Below, piece after piece: positions 27,181 through 33,794 of a DNA stretch of 43,495 nt (position 1 is the stretch's first letter; every line of letters starts with the position of its first letter). The translations under genes were made by a program, and so were the position numbers. Origin of the DNA: Methylophilaceae bacterium (GTDB lineage: Bacteria; Pseudomonadota; Gammaproteobacteria; Burkholderiales; Methylophilaceae); the NCBI GenBank assembly GCA_009926205.1, contig RFPI01000005.1:1-43495 (forward strand), read 5' to 3'. The notes below the pieces were generated by a model. That model made no database searches, was not told the origin of the DNA, and saw only the letters and a program-made list of their open reading frames with translations.

Positions 27181-27223
27181 AAAAGAGACAAGGCAAGGCC
27201 GCAGGATGTTTGGCGGATGGGAT
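27162..27223 (+). repeat. tRNA-Ser tail repeat, copy 1
   Basis: 62-bp exact direct repeat, first copy. It comprises the last 19 nt of tRNA-Ser (27162-27180) and 43 nt of the downstream flank, beginning AAAAAGAGACAAGGCAAGGC after the CCA. Confidence 0.97.
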
Positions 27224-27360
27224 GAGAACCCTCGAAGATATAAAAGTGGGTTCGACCAGCAAGCAAAGCTTGCGCAGGACGTCGAAGACGGTCTTGAGCG
27301 GTAGCGAAAGATGAGATTTGCGAATGATGCGCAAATCGAACAATCCCTCGCTCTCCGCCA
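27181..27360 (+). ncRNA. 180-nt tRNA-tail unit, candidate structured RNA
   Basis: The stretch from just after the tRNA-Ser CCA to the second CCA. It has no credible gene. It is rich in potential structure: GATTTGCG (27315-27322) and CGCAAATC (27330-27337) form a perfect 8-bp hairpin with a 7-nt loop, and GCAAGC-AAA-GCTTGC near 27262 forms a 6-bp hairpin. It would be released if the tRNA-Ser transcript is processed at both CCA ends. From general knowledge, the E. coli tyrT locus carries repeats of about 178 bp, each with 19 bp of the tRNA-Tyr 3' end, giving rtT RNA; this is the same layout on another tRNA. No sequence kinship is claimed. Confidence 0.4.
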
Positions 27361-27403
27361 AAAAGAGACAAGGCAAGGCCGCAGGATGTTTGGCGGATGG
27401 GAT
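27342..27403 (+). repeat. tRNA-Ser tail repeat, copy 2
   Basis: 62-bp exact repeat of 27162-27223 at an offset of exactly 180 bp, again containing the 19-nt tRNA 3' end with CCA, but without the rest of a tRNA. Confidence 0.97.
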
Positions 27404-27440
27404 TTGCAAGATGCCTAAGCAATAATGTTGTATGTTCGTG

Positions 27441-27446
27441 TATAAT
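27441..27446 (+). promoter_or_regulatory. -10 element for tRNA-Arg
   Basis: Perfect TATAAT followed by the GC-rich CACGCC discriminator typical of stable-RNA promoters, 44 nt before the mature tRNA-Arg. No good -35 hexamer was found. Confidence 0.5.
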
Positions 27447-27489
27447 TCACGCCGATTTAGTTCAGTAGGTTAATAACATGCTGAAATTT

Positions 27490-27566
27490 GCGCCCGTAGC
27501 TCAGCTGGATAGAGTACTTGGCTACGAACCAAGGGGTCAGGAGTTCGAATCTCTTCGGGCGCGCCA
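27490..27566 (+). tRNA. tRNA-Arg (anticodon ACG)
   Basis: 77 nt with encoded CCA. Acceptor arms GCGCCCG and CGGGCGC pair fully; the anticodon arm CTTGG-CTACGAA-CCAAG carries ACG (inosine expected at the wobble base), decoding CGN codons; T loop TTCGAAT is present. Followed by a strong terminator. Confidence 0.97.
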
Positions 27567-27571
27567 CTTTC

Positions 27572-27599
27572 AAAAGGCTCACTTAGGTGAGCCTTTTTT
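27572..27599 (+). terminator. Intrinsic terminator after tRNA-Arg
   Basis: AAAAGGCTCAC (27572-27582), TTAG loop, GTGAGCCTTTT (27587-27597), extended by more T. Confidence 0.92.
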
Positions 27600-27629
27600 A
27601 TTGTCTTATTCTTAATTCAATGTGAATTT

Positions 27630-27845
27630 ATGCTAATTGTTCTTTTTTTAATTATTCTCGCATTGCTACCCTTAGCATTATCCCAAGCATTTCCTCACTT
27701 GTTAATCATTAGCATTTATGCAGGAATTTTTCCATGGTTGGCACTTGCATGGGCAGCTTTTTGGATTACAATAGTATTGCGTCGTTGTCGTATTCAAGAA
27801 TGGCGCAAAAATAGAAAAATAAAAAAAACTGCTAGAAACAAATAG
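27630..27845 (+). CDS. Small membrane protein of unknown function
   Basis: A 71-residue open frame: two hydrophobic helices (about 1-20 and 25-50) and a very basic C-terminal tail (RRCRIQEWRKNRKIKKTARNK). I do not recognise it. It begins 31 nt after the tRNA-Arg terminator and has no strong ribosome binding site. The hydrophobic and basic pattern and AT-rich codon use resemble the genes that follow, which supports a real gene, but translation is unproven. Confidence 0.5.
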   Translation: MLIVLFLIILALLPLALSQAFPHLLIISIYAGIFPWLALAWAAFWITIVLRRCRIQEWRKNRKIKKTARNK

Positions 27846-27899
27846 AAAGTTTTTGCGTTCTAACAGTTATTTACTAACTCTTTGAATGGATTATCTACT

Positions 27900-28259
27900 A
27901 TGAAAATAACTTCTAAACATTCAAAAACGTATTTACGTTTTCTAAGTCTTGCCAGTGCAATCCATGATATGCCTGGAATTCCTCATCTCGATAGCACTGA
28001 AGAAAAATTGCTTAATCTGATTGCCGTTAGCCTCTTCCAGGGTAACAAAATTAATGTGCTAGAAGCGATGAGTCTGGTTCCAGATGCCTCACCTGCGACT
28101 GTCCACAGAAGATTAAAAACCTTGCGTAAAAAAAATCTGATCAGGCTCGATGTCGACAGTGATGATAATCGTGTTAAATATGTAGAAATGACAGACTTAG
28201 CTCTCGAGTATTTTGGCAAAATGGGTCATTGTCTTACAGCGGCGCAAAAAAGCACTTAA
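27900..28259 (+). CDS. Small winged-helix (MarR-like) regulator, paralogue A
   Basis: Probable DNA-binding protein of 119 residues. A winged-helix core lies at about 38-110: DSTEEKLLNLIAVSLFQGN, then recognition-helix region DASPATVHRRLKTLRKKNLI, then wing DDNRVKYVEMTDLALEYF. The same pattern recurs in the frameshifted gene at 29719-30068 and in the gene at 33299. ATG 27900 is chosen because MKITSKHSKTYL is a natural N terminus; a TTG lies upstream at 27882. A membrane protein gene follows after 16 nt, so the two probably form an operon. Confidence 0.7.
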   Translation: MKITSKHSKTYLRFLSLASAIHDMPGIPHLDSTEEKLLNLIAVSLFQGNKINVLEAMSLVPDASPATVHRRLKTLRKKNLIRLDVDSDDNRVKYVEMTDLALEYFGKMGHCLTAAQKST

Positions 28260-28275
28260 ACGCCTTTAATCGCCT

Positions 28276-28875
28276 ATGAATGATGAATATCTAGGGCCAT
28301 ACAATTATAAATTTGCTCACGCTGTTAGCATCTTTGTTATGCAAGCATTGTTGGTATCTCTTGCTTGGGCCCTTTTATTCCAACTAAACGAATATATATT
28401 TTCCGATATAACCGTCAGCAAATTGGTATGCTGGGTTTTTCTACCAGCTTTCATCCGCATGTTAGCGGTAATGATTTTTGATTGGGCAGGCGTATTTGGT
28501 TTAGTGCTCGGCGCTTATATTACCCGAGATCTTACTGTAGCAAATGGGCTGACTCCTTTAATGCTGGCATTAATTTCTGGAATTGGTCCTTACCTATCCA
28601 TGAAGTTCTGTCAAAAGTCTTTTCATTTGCCAGAATCATTTGATGGACTGCGGCCTCAGCAATTATTTATTTTTGCTTTGGCAGGTAGTGTGATGAATAC
28701 AGGCCTGAATCACTTTTACTATCAAATTTCAGGGCTAGAATACTCTTTGTACAACACTTTTATACCCATGATGGTGGGCGATTTTTTTGGTACTTTATTG
28801 ATGCTCTATTTGGCAGCATTGATCATCAGAACATTACGCTACTATTTTCAAACAAAGAGCGATTTGAATGAATGA
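28276..28875 (+). CDS. Standalone MASE1-like integral membrane protein
   Basis: Multi-helix membrane protein of 199 residues with about six hydrophobic segments and a short cytosolic tail. LPAFIRMLAVMIFDWAGVFGLVLGA and MMVGDFFGTLLMLYLAALII resemble two conserved parts of MASE1 sensory domains, but there is no GGDEF, kinase or other output domain. It follows the winged-helix gene by 16 nt, so a membrane-sensor/regulator pair is an attractive inference; a family search could well change the name. No ribosome binding site is evident, which fits coupling to the gene before it. Confidence 0.55.
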   Translation: MNDEYLGPYNYKFAHAVSIFVMQALLVSLAWALLFQLNEYIFSDITVSKLVCWVFLPAFIRMLAVMIFDWAGVFGLVLGAYITRDLTVANGLTPLMLALISGIGPYLSMKFCQKSFHLPESFDGLRPQQLFIFALAGSVMNTGLNHFYYQISGLEYSLYNTFIPMMVGDFFGTLLMLYLAALIIRTLRYYFQTKSDLNE

Positions 28876-28956
28876 AAAAGTCATCTTTCGGTTCTCAATT
28901 TGAGTCTTTGGGATGATATTAGTCAGTATTAACTTTTGCAGAAAGTGAGATTTAAA

Positions 28957-29211
28957 ATGGCCGAAGCTAAACCTAAGACCGCTACAAGCAAAAAGACAAC
29001 CGCAAGTAAAAAAAGCCCCTCAAAAACGACTACTCCTCGTAAACCGACAAGCAAGACTGTTTCTCATACAGATATGCAAGAGATGATTGCGACCAATGCT
29101 TATTATCGTGCTGAGAGAAGAGGCTTCGCAGCGGGCGATCACATGCAAGACTGGCTGGATGCAGAGGCCGAAATCGCGCAAAAATTCAAGGTCAAAAAGA
29201 CCAAAGCTTAG
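28957..29211 (+). CDS. DUF2934 protein with Lys/Thr-rich N terminus
   Basis: 84-residue protein. The first 40 residues are Lys-, Thr- and Ser-rich (KPKTATSKKTTASKKSPSK), like a histone-tail segment that may bind nucleic acid; the rest, IATNAYYRAERRGFAAGDHMQDWLDAEAEI, is the DUF2934 pattern. Function unknown. GTGAG precedes ATG 28957 by 8 nt. Its stop lies 1 nt from that of the convergent channel gene. Confidence 0.75.
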   Translation: MAEAKPKTATSKKTTASKKSPSKTTTPRKPTSKTVSHTDMQEMIATNAYYRAERRGFAAGDHMQDWLDAEAEIAQKFKVKKTKA

Positions 29212-29212
29212 T

Positions 29213-29662
29213 TTAGTCTTTGGCTCGCGTTGTCCAATTTTTCTGCATTTCAATGTAGAGGAACGATGCTGACCAAGTAATCAGAATCAGCCCCAATAAG
29301 GCTTCAACGCCAGTCATATAGCGCACTAGTCCGTGGATAAAAATATCTCCATAGCCCACGGTAGTGTATGTGACAAAAGAAAAATAGATACAGTCCAGCA
29401 AGGTAGCATCACCCGAGGCAGTGCCTGACATTACTCCCATACCCGACAACGCCAACACCTGATAGTAGCCTAAGCCAAAAATAATAATTTCTATGGTATG
29501 CGTGAGGAATATGACTAACACACCATATAACACGCGATAGCGATGGGTGATCTGCAAGGCGTTCAGCTTTTTTGCCAGCAAATAAAGTGTCTCGTAATGA
29601 ATAATGATATTGACCAATACCAATAGCAAATTAACGCCAGCCAAAATCAAATACTCAAACAT
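29213..29662 (-). CDS. Two-transmembrane potassium channel (Ion_trans_2)
   Basis: 149-residue membrane protein with a pore loop TYTTVGYGDIF, the potassium selectivity filter (TVGYGD), at about residues 98-108. Hydrophobic helices precede (about 4-24, 43-75, 86-97) and follow it (112-135). There is no cytosolic RCK/NAD-binding domain, so it is a short channel of unknown gating. It faces the DUF2934 gene and lies near a CDF-like transporter and two regulators, suggesting an ion or envelope homeostasis neighbourhood. Confidence 0.85.
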   Translation of the reverse strand: MFEYLILAGVNLLLVLVNIIIHYETLYLLAKKLNALQITHRYRVLYGVLVIFLTHTIEIIIFGLGYYQVLALSGMGVMSGTASGDATLLDCIYFSFVTYTTVGYGDIFIHGLVRYMTGVEALLGLILITWSASFLYIEMQKNWTTRAKD

Positions 29663-29718
29663 AATTACTTTCTAGTGTGCAAATGATGTTTGAGATTACC
29701 ACGAAAATCAGAGATAGA

Positions 29719-30068
29719 TTACAACTTATGCCCAAGTTTAAATTCGATCAAATTGGAAATCATATTGATGTTTTCAATGGCCGTACTTGACAGGGTAAGC
29801 TTTAATTTTCTGTGATGGTCCAAGGATTGCTCACTAGATATCCAGCCCTTATTTTTGAGAAAATGGATACGCTTAAATAGGGTAACGGGAGATGCATACT
29901 CTTGTTATTGATAATGTCTGTGGCACAGACTTCCTCATTATTCAGTTGTCGATTGGCGATAAAGAGGATGATAGCTTTGCTCTCTAAATCAAGTTCTCCA
30001 AAAACAGAGGCATCAACAGCCCAATCAATGATATCGTTTAAGCGTAGGAAAGTTGTATTGAGAAACAT
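29719..30068 (-). pseudogene. Frameshifted winged-helix regulator, paralogue B
   Basis: The reading frame from ATG 30068 begins MFLNTTFLRLNDIIDWAVD and continues to DIINNK, then runs out of frame to a stop at 29802. Another frame takes up at about 29903-29899 with EYASPVTLFKRIHFLKNKG, continues WISSEQSLDHHRKLKLTLSS and ends GHKL at the stop at 29719. The joined product aligns with the regulators at 27900 and 33299 (recognition helix and wing). A single missing base near AACAAGAG would explain it. Either a true decayed gene or a sequencing error. Confidence 0.8.
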
Positions 30069-30203
30069 GGAAACACCTTTATTATTTAAGTTAGTTAATA
30101 TGGTTATTTTTGTGCACTTAAGTCTACATTATTTCCGTATTATCTCAAAATTTAATTACATATTATTGATGCCATTTATCGTCCTAAACGTACATTGGAT
30201 AAC

Positions 30204-30824
30204 ATGAAACAACTAACGCCTCACAACCAATCATTGTTTCAACTGAAATATGCTGTGATATTTGTAGCATTGGCTAATCTTTTATATTTTTTTGTGGAAT
30301 TTCATATTGCTAGAAGAATTGAGTCTGTCTCTTTGTACGCAGATAGCATCGATTTTCTTGAAGATGCAGCCGTCAATAGTATCGTTTTGTTCAGTTTATA
30401 TTTGAGTGCTCGCAGCAAACACTGTGTCAGTATATTGTTGGCTATGCTGCTGCTAATTCCTATCTCGGCTGCCTTTTTTACAGCATGGGAAAAATTTTCA
30501 CACCCTCTCATGCCAGCTTATACCTCGCTTTCATATACAGCATTGGGTGCGCTTGCCGTCAATTTTACTTGTGCTTTTTTACTGGCTAAATTTCAAAATG
30601 ATGGTGGCAGTTTGAGTAAAGCAGCTTTTCTATCCTCCAGAAATGATGCGATTGCAAACTTGGCCATTCTCTTTGCTGCATTGGTATCAGCCATTTGGCC
30701 CTCTTTTTGGCCGGATCTATTGGTAGGGTTAGGAATAGCGCTGATTAATTTGGATTCGGCCAAAGAAATCTTGGAATCGGTCAGAGATGAGAAAAATGGT
30801 CGGAACAATCCTGACTTGAAGTAA
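30204..30824 (+). CDS. CDF-like cation transporter lacking the cytosolic domain
   Basis: A 206-residue membrane protein like the transmembrane half of cation diffusion facilitators: helix 2 has LYADSIDFLEDAAVNS (metal-site acidic pattern), a later helix has LSSRNDAIANLAILFAAL in place of the usual HxxxD site, and it ends after PDLLVGLGIALINLDSAKEI. The C-terminal cytosolic dimer domain of most CDFs is missing, so it may move or sense metal in a different way. ATG 30204 is used; TTG 30195 is an alternative. Divergent from the frameshifted regulator at 30068. Confidence 0.7.
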   Translation: MKQLTPHNQSLFQLKYAVIFVALANLLYFFVEFHIARRIESVSLYADSIDFLEDAAVNSIVLFSLYLSARSKHCVSILLAMLLLIPISAAFFTAWEKFSHPLMPAYTSLSYTALGALAVNFTCAFLLAKFQNDGGSLSKAAFLSSRNDAIANLAILFAALVSAIWPSFWPDLLVGLGIALINLDSAKEILESVRDEKNGRNNPDLK

Positions 30825-30943
30825 ACATTTATCACCGATGATTTTTTGTCTTAAAATTTTGTATTCCATCCATCATCATATGCTTTTATTATTTGGTTTT
30901 AAAAATCCTCTCATGACAAAATCTAATCCTTTAGGAGAACACC

Positions 30944-31483
30944 ATGAAATTTAAATCAGTATTGGCTATTTGTTTACTCATGCTTGCTTTCACAAGCGTG
31001 TCTTTTGCTGCCTCAAAAGAAGAAATAGATGCAAAAGTGCATGAAGCACTGGATAACTTTTATAAAACCTCTGCTGCAGGTAAACAACTGTCTGAGAAAG
31101 CGCATGCCATTCTTGTTTTCCCCAGCATTGTAAAAGCTGGATTCATAGTCGGCGGTGAATATGGAGAAGGCGCATTGTTAACTAACGGAAATACAGAAGC
31201 CTACTACAATATTATTTCCGCATCCTTCGGCTATCAATTAGGCGCGCAGATGCACTCACAAGTGGTTTTATTTATGACTCAAGAGGCCTTGGAGCGATTC
31301 CGCTATAGCAATGGCTGGGACGCCGGCTTTGGCGGAAGCATCGCGGTCGTTACAGCGGGAGCATCGAAAGAATTTACGATTGATAATGTGCAAGAGCCTG
31401 TGATTGCATTTATATTTTCCGAAAAAGGTCTGATGGGCAATTTATCCCTAGAAGGCTCTAAAGTAAGCAAAATTAACAAGTAA
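30944..31483 (+). CDS. SYLF (Ysc84-like) lipid-binding periplasmic protein
   Basis: Secreted protein of 179 residues: signal peptide (1-22, ending SFA), then a SYLF domain with SEKAHAILVFPSIVKAGFIVGGEYGEGAL, SFGYQLGAQMHSQVVLFMT and a glycine-rich GWDAGFGGSIAVV stretch. SYLF proteins bind phosphoinositides in eukaryotes; the bacterial role is poorly defined, probably envelope-related. TTAGGAGAACACC before the ATG is a strong ribosome site. The cupin gene follows after 22 nt and may be cotranscribed. Confidence 0.9.
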   Translation: MKFKSVLAICLLMLAFTSVSFAASKEEIDAKVHEALDNFYKTSAAGKQLSEKAHAILVFPSIVKAGFIVGGEYGEGALLTNGNTEAYYNIISASFGYQLGAQMHSQVVLFMTQEALERFRYSNGWDAGFGGSIAVVTAGASKEFTIDNVQEPVIAFIFSEKGLMGNLSLEGSKVSKINK

Positions 31484-31505
31484 TCAGCGTTAAAAAGGAG
31501 GCGAT

Positions 31506-31781
31506 ATGTCAAAGATTATTGTGGAGCATCAGCCCTCTGAGGAAAGATTGAATGCCATCGGTATTCGATCATGTCCAACATGGAGCAAAGAACCCTCGAC
31601 ATTTCCTTGGACTTATAGTGATAGAGAGATTGCCTATATATTAGAAGGCGAAGTGACAGTCACCCCTGATGGAGGAGAGCCAGTCAATTTTGCTGCTGGG
31701 GATTTGGTGACTTTCGAACCCGGATTGAAATGCACTTGGACGGTCAAAAAACATTTACGCAAACATTATCTATTTGAGTAA
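31506..31781 (+). CDS. Cupin-fold protein (Cupin_3/DUF861 type)
   Basis: 91-residue single-domain cupin: PWTYSDREIAYILEGEVTVTPDGGEP and FAAGDLVTFEPGLKCTWTVKKHLRKHY match the Cupin_3 pattern (metal-binding region partly divergent). Members include EutQ-like and small ureidoglycolate-type proteins, but substrate cannot be assigned. AAGGAGG precedes the ATG. It ends just before a bidirectional terminator. Confidence 0.85.
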   Translation: MSKIIVEHQPSEERLNAIGIRSCPTWSKEPSTFPWTYSDREIAYILEGEVTVTPDGGEPVNFAAGDLVTFEPGLKCTWTVKKHLRKHYLFE

Positions 31782-31795
31782 ATCATGCGATACAA

Positions 31796-31821
31796 AAAAG
31801 GGGAGCGTTAGCTCCCCTTTT
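31796..31821. terminator. Bidirectional intrinsic terminator
   Basis: AAAAGGGGAGC (31796-31806), GTTA loop, GCTCCCCTTTT (31811-31821); separates the cupin gene and the convergent PepSY-like gene. Confidence 0.9.
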
Positions 31822-31849
31822 GTTATTTCACACTGCGCAAGCAGAAAAC

Positions 31850-32158
31850 TTAGTGCTCTTGCTTATCTTCGATAATCTTAGCAGTGGCTAGTACGCACTC
31901 CACTTCCCAGTTTTTACCATCAGAGCCTTGGATATCTACATCAGTAATTAACTGACCATCTTCGGTTTCAACTTCTGTCTCTAATATCGCACCAGGATGT
32001 CTCTCTAGCGCTAATTTAATACACTCATTCATTTGATTGTTGTGATTTTGGACGTCGCTAATATTGGGTCTATTACCGTAATCGCTATCCTCGTGATACA
32101 CCACATAACCTAAACCTACAACCACTAATACTAATACTGCTAAAGCAATTTTATTCAT
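31850..32158 (-). CDS. Membrane-anchored PepSY-like small protein
   Basis: 102-residue protein: N-terminal helix (about 3-20) followed by a short periplasmic domain with ALERHPGAILETEVETEDGQ and ITDVDIQGSDGKNWEVECVLATAKI, the PepSY-type pattern of a helix and a strand pair. AAGGAG lies 6 nt before ATG 32158 and directly touches ATG 32164, so the inner Met is the likely start. It seems to be part of a minus-strand group with the glycine-zipper and holin-like genes (gaps of 25 and 36 nt). Confidence 0.75.
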   Translation of the reverse strand: MNKIALAVLVLVVVGLGYVVYHEDSDYGNRPNISDVQNHNNQMNECIKLALERHPGAILETEVETEDGQLITDVDIQGSDGKNWEVECVLATAKIIEDKQEH

Positions 32159-32182
32159 TTCCATCTCCTTATTAAAACTCGC

Positions 32183-32653
32183 TTACTGAATCTTTCTGTA
32201 AATATATTTACCGCTTACTATGACCTCATCTCCGACATTAAATTCAGGTTCTTTTTCATACTCAAATGTTTTCGTTTTTCCATCTGGCATGCGCACTTCC
32301 ACTTCCCAAACAGTTTTTTTCTTTAAATACTTTTCGCCATAGTGTCCTGCGACACCTCCCGCTACTGCACCCAAAACAGTCCCCAGCGTTTTGTTCTTTT
32401 TGCCGGTGACTTTATTTCCAACTACCCCACCTGTCACTGCACCAATCGCGGCACCAACGCCAGAGGCGTCATCAATTTCTTTTTTATTGACATTGACCAC
32501 GATGGCGGAATCAGCCGCAAGGTCGCTTGCAGGTGATGTTTGACAAATTTCTGGCACATAACCCCCTCCGACTGTCGCAGACGTAGGACAATCATAAGCA
32601 TAGGCCGTCGCTGACATACTCAAGCTCAATAACACTGGAATTAACTTTTTCAT
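32183..32653 (-). CDS. Glycine-zipper 2TM envelope protein
   Basis: 156-residue exported protein: signal peptide (1-19, ending AYA), Cys residues in the mature N terminus, then a glycine-zipper pair (about 62-101) in GVGAAIGAVTGGVVGNKVTG and GTVLGAVAGGVAGHYGEKYL, and a C-terminal beta domain (VWEVEVRMPDGKTKTFEYE). The layout resembles the 17-kDa surface antigen/SlyB-like family, implied in outer-membrane integrity. ATG 32653 with AAAGGGA upstream is chosen; an earlier ATG at 32671 disrupts the signal sequence. Confidence 0.8.
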   Translation of the reverse strand: MKKLIPVLLSLSMSATAYAYDCPTSATVGGGYVPEICQTSPASDLAADSAIVVNVNKKEIDDASGVGAAIGAVTGGVVGNKVTGKKNKTLGTVLGAVAGGVAGHYGEKYLKKKTVWEVEVRMPDGKTKTFEYEKEPEFNVGDEVIVSGKYIYRKIQ

Positions 32654-32688
32654 CTTAAGTCCCTTTCTCATTCCATAGCGCTAGGCGC

Positions 32689-33069
32689 TTAAATCCAAGG
32701 TCCCTGATTGATTTTGCTGATTCGCACATCACCCACTATCGCAGCATTAATAATCAAAGTCACAATACTGATAAATAGACTTGCTAATACAGCCGTCCAA
32801 AACCCATTCAGGACAAAACCCTGCACAAGCGAGGACACCAGCATCAAAACCAAACCATTGATCACCAACAAAAACAAGCCAAATGAAAATACCGTCAAAG
32901 GCAAGGTAAAAATCACCAAGATAGGCTTGATCACTGTATTGGCTAAACCCAAGACCAATGCTGACACCACCAGTGCCGCAAAGCTATCAAAGCGTATACC
33001 ACTAAACAGGTAAGTACTCGCCCACAAAGCAATCACGGTAGCAATCCATTGAGACAGAAATAACAACAT
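32689..33069 (-). CDS. Phage-holin-4-2-like membrane protein (DUF360 family)
   Basis: 126-residue protein with four hydrophobic helices: IATVIALWASTYLFSGIRFDSFAALVVSALVLGLANTVIKPILVI is the family hallmark (in parts: ALVLGLANTVIKPIL), then LFLLVINGLVLMLVSSLV and a final helix. Despite the name, these chromosomal genes are widespread housekeeping membrane proteins and no lysis genes are nearby. TAGGA lies 6 nt before ATG 33069, chosen over ATG 33075. Confidence 0.85.
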   Translation of the reverse strand: MLLFLSQWIATVIALWASTYLFSGIRFDSFAALVVSALVLGLANTVIKPILVIFTLPLTVFSFGLFLLVINGLVLMLVSSLVQGFVLNGFWTAVLASLFISIVTLIINAAIVGDVRISKINQGPWI

Positions 33070-33222
33070 AAACATTCCTACAAAGCACACATAATTTAGT
33101 CTAGCGCTTAATCACTGCGATTTCTATACAAAAATCGTATAGATTTGATTTATCCCAAAAAACTTTCAATTTTTTTCGACGAAATTACCCGCTTCATTTT
33201 TGACTATATGCCTAATATATAT

Positions 33223-33234
33223 GTTTTTAAAAAC
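33223..33234. promoter_or_regulatory. 12-bp palindrome GTTTTTAAAAAC
   Basis: Perfect palindrome 10 bp upstream of the -35 element of the 33299 gene. Could be an operator, but AT-rich palindromes also arise by chance. Confidence 0.3.
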
Positions 33235-33243
33235 AGTATGTAT

Positions 33244-33272
33244 TTGTCAAAAAGATAAATATAATCTATAAT
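33244..33272 (+). promoter_or_regulatory. Strong sigma70 promoter for the winged-helix gene at 33299
   Basis: TTGTCA at 33244-33249 and a perfect TATAAT at 33267-33272, exactly 17 bp apart. Best promoter match in the window. Inferred start near 33279, giving a 20-nt leader. Confidence 0.75.
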
Positions 33273-33298
33273 AATCCCATAAATAACAAGGGATTATC

Positions 33299-33697
33299 AT
33301 GACAGAACCGTTGCGGTACCTGTGTAAATCGTTTTTCTCCCAGCTCAATATTTACAACATTAATTACCTAGATCGATTTTTGAACGAATCCATCAATAAA
33401 CTGCCCATCAAGCATTCGATGGTAGCTTATATTGTGCTGATCAAATGCCTAAAGTATCACCTCAATCAAGAGCAACTGAATCTTAAAACGCTGTATTTGG
33501 AAATGTCATGCTCAGAAATTGCCACCCGCGAACAATTACTCAAACTACACCGAGACGGTTGGCTGTTGATAGAAACCTGCGCAGATGATAAACGAGTAAA
33601 GTATATCAAGCCCACTGCAAAGCTAATCGAAAACAGCAATCAAATAATACGTAATAGCTCTCCTCTAAATTTTGCCAAGCCATTCAACTTTTCCTAG
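33299..33697 (+). CDS. Small winged-helix regulator, paralogue C
   Basis: 132-residue protein with a winged-helix core: MVAYIVLIKCLKYHLNQEQ, then recognition-region SEIATREQLLKLHRDGWLL, then wing ADDKRVKYIKPTAKLIENSNQI. It matches the gene at 27900 in the wing (DDNRVKYV) and the frameshifted gene at 29719-30068 in the helix following it (AIENINMI). AGGG precedes the ATG by 8 nt. It has its own strong promoter (33244-33272). It probably binds DNA; target unknown. Confidence 0.65.
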   Translation: MTEPLRYLCKSFFSQLNIYNINYLDRFLNESINKLPIKHSMVAYIVLIKCLKYHLNQEQLNLKTLYLEMSCSEIATREQLLKLHRDGWLLIETCADDKRVKYIKPTAKLIENSNQIIRNSSPLNFAKPFNFS

Positions 33698-33794
33698 AAA
33701 TAACTCATTACAAAGGTGACATACATTTGTAATAGTTAGCCTGTATATTCCACTTCCTAGCCAAAAGCTAGATTATCAATAAAGGAAAAAATGT

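Noticed and set aside
27101-27304. Plus-strand 67-residue frame starting inside tRNA-Ser and running into the tail unit
   Set aside because: Starts within the tRNA, has no ribosome site and no recognisable domain; most likely chance, though a small basic protein in such a repeat was considered.
27033-27422. Antisense frames over tRNA-Ser with GGERGIRTLDTG and AESEGFEPSIQV peptides
   Set aside because: These are well-known spurious translations of the tRNA-Ser complement, seen here twice because of the tail repeat.
27181-27489. CRISPR array or IS element in the tRNA-tail repeat region
   Set aside because: Only two repeat copies with one spacer, no transposase, no inverted ends; the repeat is explained by the tRNA 3' end.
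32689-33069. Prophage lysis gene (holin)
   Set aside because: The holin-4-2-like family is a common chromosomal membrane protein and no other phage gene is nearby.
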